From: Salinisphaera dokdonensis
Lineage (GTDB): Bacteria; Pseudomonadota; Gammaproteobacteria; Nevskiales; Salinisphaeraceae
Length of the DNA: 64,000 nt
NCBI RefSeq assembly: GCF_040361215.1
Contig: NZ_APND01000002.1
Coordinates: 124,001-188,000 of the forward strand
Reading direction: 5' to 3'
The notes below the pieces were generated by a model. It saw nothing but the letters and a program-made list of their open reading frames with translations, did no database searches and was not told where the DNA came from. This document shows, in pieces, positions 61,020 to 64,000 of this stretch. A program made the translations under genes and the position numbers. Position 1 is the stretch's first letter. Each line of letters starts with the position of its first letter.

Positions 61020-61898
61020 GTGACGACGCTCGCGAACAAGACGCTCTTCATTTCCGGGGCCTCCCGCGGCATCGGCCTTGCCATCGCCCTGCGCGCGGCG
61101 GCCGACGGTGCCAACGTGGCGATTGCGGCCAAGACCGACACGCCGCATCCCAAGCTGCCCGGCACGATTCATACCGCGGCCGAACAGATCGAGGCAGCCG
61201 GCGGCAAGGCCCTGCCGATCGTCTGCGACATCCGCGAAGAGGATCAGGTTGAGGCCGCGGTGAAACAGACCGCCGAGCATTTCGGCGGCATCGATATCTG
61301 CGTGAACAACGCCAGCGCCATCTCGCTCACCGGCACGCTGGAAACGCCGATGAAGCGCTATGACCTGATGAACCAGATCAACGCGCGCGGCAGTTATCTG
61401 GTCAGCCAGAAATGCATTCCCTATCTCAAGGAGTCCCAGCAAAAAGGCAATAATCCGCACGTGCTCATGCTCTCGCCGCCCCTGGATATGAAGCCCAAGT
61501 GGTTTGGCCCGCATGTGGGCTACTCGATCGCGAAATACGGCATGAGCCTGTGCGTGCTCGGCATGGCCGAGGAATTCGCCGAAGACGGCATCGCCTTCAA
61601 TGCGCTGTGGCCGCGGACCGGCATCGCCACCGCCGCCATCAACCTCATCGGCGGCGAAGAGATGATGTCGCACTGCCGCACCCCCGAGATCATGGCGGAC
61701 GCCGCGCACATCATCCTCACCAAGCCCAGCCGCGACTTCACCGGCCGTTTCTGCATGGACGACGTGCTGCTGCACGAGAACGGCGTCAACGATTTCGACC
61801 AGTACGCCGTCGACGCCAGCAAGGAGCTCTGGCCCGACTTCTTCGTGCCGGATGACGTTCCGCCGCCGCCCGGCTCGATGGGCAACCGCAGCGACTAG
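61020..61898 (+). CDS. Short-chain dehydrogenase/reductase, HSDL2-like
   Basis: A protein of 292 residues from the GTG at 61020, preceded by GAGG at eight bases; an upstream GTG at 60984 lacks a ribosome site. The NADP-binding motif is LFISGASRGIGLAIALRAAA, the NNA motif ICVNNASAISLTG and the catalytic motif VGYSIAKYGMSL (Tyr and Lys). The long loop after TDTPHPKLPGTIHTAAEQIE is typical of the HSDL2-like group, often linked to acyl-CoA or branched-acid metabolism. It is divergent from the aminotransferase operon and shares its AT-rich control region. Confidence 0.9.
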   Translation: MTTLANKTLFISGASRGIGLAIALRAAADGANVAIAAKTDTPHPKLPGTIHTAAEQIEAAGGKALPIVCDIREEDQVEAAVKQTAEHFGGIDICVNNASAISLTGTLETPMKRYDLMNQINARGSYLVSQKCIPYLKESQQKGNNPHVLMLSPPLDMKPKWFGPHVGYSIAKYGMSLCVLGMAEEFAEDGIAFNALWPRTGIATAAINLIGGEEMMSHCRTPEIMADAAHIILTKPSRDFTGRFCMDDVLLHENGVNDFDQYAVDASKELWPDFFVPDDVPPPPGSMGNRSD

Positions 61899-61992
61899 GC
61901 GGCGGCCCTTACGGCGCGTTGCGGCCGTTGGCTATTCCGATCGATCACGCGTAGAGCAAAGCACGGCCTTGCACGCCGTCGAATGCCCTACC

Positions 61993-62020
61993 CGATCGAC
62001 CGGGATTACCCGGTCGATCG
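61993..62020. terminator. Strong hairpin between convergent SDR and amidase genes
   Basis: The arms CGATCGACCGGG (61993-62004) and CCCGGTCGATCG (62009-62020) pair perfectly over an ATTA loop. It stands between two convergent genes, so it could end both transcripts, although there is no T-run on either side. Confidence 0.6.
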
Positions 62021-62064
62021 CCAGATCTGTCGCAGCGCATGATTGACCAGTATGCGGGCACCGC

Positions 62065-63531
62065 TCATTGCCAATCGGGCGTTCTGGCCAGCACATCGGC
62101 TGCGACCTGCTCGTAGGCCGAAGCCAGCTGCAACACGGCCAGATCCGCCCGATGCGGGCCGATCAGCTGCAGCCCCATGGCACGGCCGCGCGCATCGAAA
62201 CCGGCGGGCACGCTCATCGCGGGCACACCCGCCAGCGACGCGCCGATCGCCACTTCCATCCAGCGGTGATAGGTGTCCATGGCGCGACCGGCGATCTCGC
62301 TGGGCCAGTGGATCCCCACATCGAAGGCAAACACCTGTGCGCTGGGCATGGCGAGGATATCGAAGCGTTCGAACAGCCGCCGCAGAACCTCGTACCATGC
62401 CGTGCGGTCGACGTTGGCGCGGTGGATATCCAGCGCACTCAGCACCAACCCCTGCTCGACTTCCCAGCAGGCCTCGGGTTTGAGCCGGTTGCGTGTTTCC
62501 GGATTGGCATAAAGCGGCGCGAGCTTTCCGGTTACCGACCACTGCCGCAACGTGTTCCAGCAGCGCCACAGCCGTGCCGGATCGAACGCCGGCACAACCG
62601 GCTCGACGACACAGCCGAGCTTCTTCAGTCGGTTCAAACCCTGTTCGCACACCTGCAGCACGCCGTCTTCCGTCGCCAGATGGCCCTGCCAGTCGCCGAT
62701 CCAGCCAATACGCAGGCCTTCGACATCACGGCTCAAATCTCCGGCAAACGGGGCGGCATCCCCGGCGTTGGATAACGGCGCGCGGGCATCCGGCCCGGCC
62801 TGGGTGGACAGCAACCGAGCAACATCGGACACGTTGCGCCCCATCGGCCCTTCCGTACCCAATTGCTCGCCGAACACATCGGGCACCGGCGCCTGCGGCA
62901 CCCGACCGAACGACGGCCGGAAACCGAACAGGTTGTTGAACGCGGCCGGGTTGCGCAGCGACCCCATCATGTCGCTGCCGTCGGCCACGGGCAGCATGCG
63001 CATGGCGAGCGCGGCCGCCGCACCGCCGCTCGATCCGCCGGCGGTCAGGGCGTGATCATAGGCGTTGCGGGTGGCGCCGAAGACCGGATTGTAGGTCTGC
63101 GACCCGAGACCGAACTCGGGCGTATTGGTCTTGCCGATGACGATCGCACCGGCCGCTTTCATGCGCTCGACCATCAGCCCGTCGCGGGCGGGTATCTGCT
63201 CCGCGCGCAGCGGCGAACCGAAGGTGGTGACAATGCCGGCGGTGGGCGACAGATCCTTGATCGCCTGGGGAATGCCATGCAGCCAACCGCGGGATTTGCC
63301 GCTGGCCAACTCGCGGTCACAGGCATCGGCCTCGGCGAGCAGCGTATCGGGATCGCGGCGCGAAACAATGGCGTTGACGCGAGGATTGACCGCGTCGATA
63401 TGCGCCAGATAGGCCGTCATCACCTCGCGACAGGACAGCGTCCGACCCGCGATCATCCCTGATAGCGCCACGGCGCCGAGCGACACGATCTCCTCATGCG
63501 CGACTGCGCGCTGCGATGCGTTATCCGACAC
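62065..63531 (-). CDS. Amidase signature family hydrolase
   Basis: A protein of 488 residues from the GTG at 63531, which follows AGGAG at five bases; the frame is open to 63615. The Ser-cisSer-Lys triad is visible: Lys in GIPQAIKDLSPTAGIVTTFG, cis-Ser in DGSDMMGSLRNPAAFNNLFG and the nucleophile in ALTAGGSSGGAAAALAMRML. The family cleaves carboxamides, including aryl and acyl amides and the Glu-tRNA amide in GatA, but no gatB or gatC is nearby. It may release an acid and ammonia from a substrate of the catabolic locus. Confidence 0.9.
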   Translation of the reverse strand: MSDNASQRAVAHEEIVSLGAVALSGMIAGRTLSCREVMTAYLAHIDAVNPRVNAIVSRRDPDTLLAEADACDRELASGKSRGWLHGIPQAIKDLSPTAGIVTTFGSPLRAEQIPARDGLMVERMKAAGAIVIGKTNTPEFGLGSQTYNPVFGATRNAYDHALTAGGSSGGAAAALAMRMLPVADGSDMMGSLRNPAAFNNLFGFRPSFGRVPQAPVPDVFGEQLGTEGPMGRNVSDVARLLSTQAGPDARAPLSNAGDAAPFAGDLSRDVEGLRIGWIGDWQGHLATEDGVLQVCEQGLNRLKKLGCVVEPVVPAFDPARLWRCWNTLRQWSVTGKLAPLYANPETRNRLKPEACWEVEQGLVLSALDIHRANVDRTAWYEVLRRLFERFDILAMPSAQVFAFDVGIHWPSEIAGRAMDTYHRWMEVAIGASLAGVPAMSVPAGFDARGRAMGLQLIGPHRADLAVLQLASAYEQVAADVLARTPDWQ

Positions 63532-63698
63532 GGCGACTCCTATCGATAGGACAGCCCTGGAGTATGACCGCTTGCGATTGAGCGCCCCAAGACCGCGGCG
63601 CGCTGACCATCGCATCTGCGCGCCGAGGCGCGGCCGACCGGGGCGACCGGTTCAGCCACTCGACGGCATGTCGATCGTTCACTTATAGCCGTGCAGGC

Positions 63699-64000
63699 TC
63701 AATCCTCGCCCTGGAACGGGGCCACGGTACGGGTTTCGAGTTCCCAGTCCTGACCGAAGCGGGCCTTGAATTTCTCCGGGTAGGACAAGGTGCCTTTCGC
63801 GGTTCCGCCATGCCAGAGGTCATAGGCGGGATCGCTGAATTCGGCATAGAAGGCATCCATCCGCTGGGACAGATCGCTGATCACGTCCTTGTAGTCGGCG
63901 TCGTCGGCCAGATCGCGAGTCTGCTCCGGATCGTTCTTCATGTCGTATAGGCGATCCTCGCCGAAATCCGCATCCATGCGTTTCCAATAGGCGAAACGAT
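63699..64000 (-). CDS. Sulfatase-family protein, C-terminal fragment (continues beyond window)
   Basis: Only the last 100 or so codons are inside the window; the frame is open to the right edge (RFAYWKR before the Met at 63977). The segment EDRLYDMKNDPEQTRDLADD is the typical C-terminal strand of alkaline-phosphatase-fold arylsulfatases, where the phrase ELYDLENDPxE recurs. The active-site formylglycine motif must lie outside. The likely role is hydrolysis of a sulfate ester; the substrate is unknown. Confidence 0.8.
   Translation of the reverse strand, partial: RFAYWKRMDADFGEDRLYDMKNDPEQTRDLADDADYKDVISDLSQRMDAFYAEFSDPAYDLWHGGTAKGTLSYPEKFKARFGQDWELETRTVAPFQGED

Noticed and set aside
62006..62650. 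214-codon frame overlapping the end of the amidase gene
   Set aside because: It is on the same strand but out of frame with the amidase, whose catalytic triad and full length are intact; composition is Arg/Ala/Gly-rich.

Overview
The window is a chromosomal segment of a GC-rich proteobacterium, most likely a gammaproteobacterium. Supporting genes are rep, comM/yifB, ubiK, mtgA, a c5-type cytochrome, a TorF-type porin and NtrC/sigma-54 control of glnK-amtB. A halophilic Salinisphaera-like organism would fit, but no marker here proves the genus. Gene starts were chosen from visible Shine-Dalgarno sequences and stop/start overlaps.

Positions 1-11,300 are an accessory island that reads visibly less GC-rich than the rest. 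It holds the 3' part of an SNF2-type helicase, a very large protein fusing four glycosyltransferase-like regions to a kinase-like and a methyltransferase-like domain, and a three-gene cell-envelope operon ending in a trypsin-like protease. A convergent small exported protein follows. This is the least explained part of the window and the best candidate for an undescribed system.

Positions 11,900-20,900 are a tightly overlapping operon that matches 2-furoate catabolism: furoyl-CoA dehydrogenase subunits, furoate-CoA ligase, 2-oxoglutaroyl-CoA hydrolase, a BenE-type importer and an AraC regulator. Positions 21,000-25,100 are a second accessory patch. It has a long palindrome, a hipBA module with palindromic operators, a decayed fragment resembling a Wadjet JetD-type (DUF2399) protein, and an array of about 210-bp tandem repeats.

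Positions 25,100-49,150 are mostly housekeeping: tRNA-Arg(CCG), cytochrome c5, rep, torF, comM, ubiK, glnK-amtB-glnB, fetAB, cardiolipin synthase, glycosyltransferase, yheT, mtgA, a SYLF protein, ppk1 and a run of small conserved genes (phzF, DUF423, peroxiredoxin, DUF4112, SMP-30, sufT, cbiX, tspO, SDR). A sigma-54 promoter plus an NtrC site precede glnK, and a second sigma-54 promoter precedes torF.

Positions 49,300-64,000 are a catabolic locus. It holds a YdiJ-type FAD/Fe-S dehydrogenase, a GntR regulator and a 3-hydroxyaspartate-aldolase-like PLP enzyme on the plus strand. On the minus strand an operon encodes a class V aminotransferase, a DctPQM TRAP transporter, a crotonase-fold protein and a CaiB-type CoA transferase. 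An SDR, an amidase and the 3' end of a sulfatase complete it. The aminotransferase and aldolase resemble two of the four enzymes of the beta-hydroxyaspartate cycle, and similar palindromes lie in both promoter regions.
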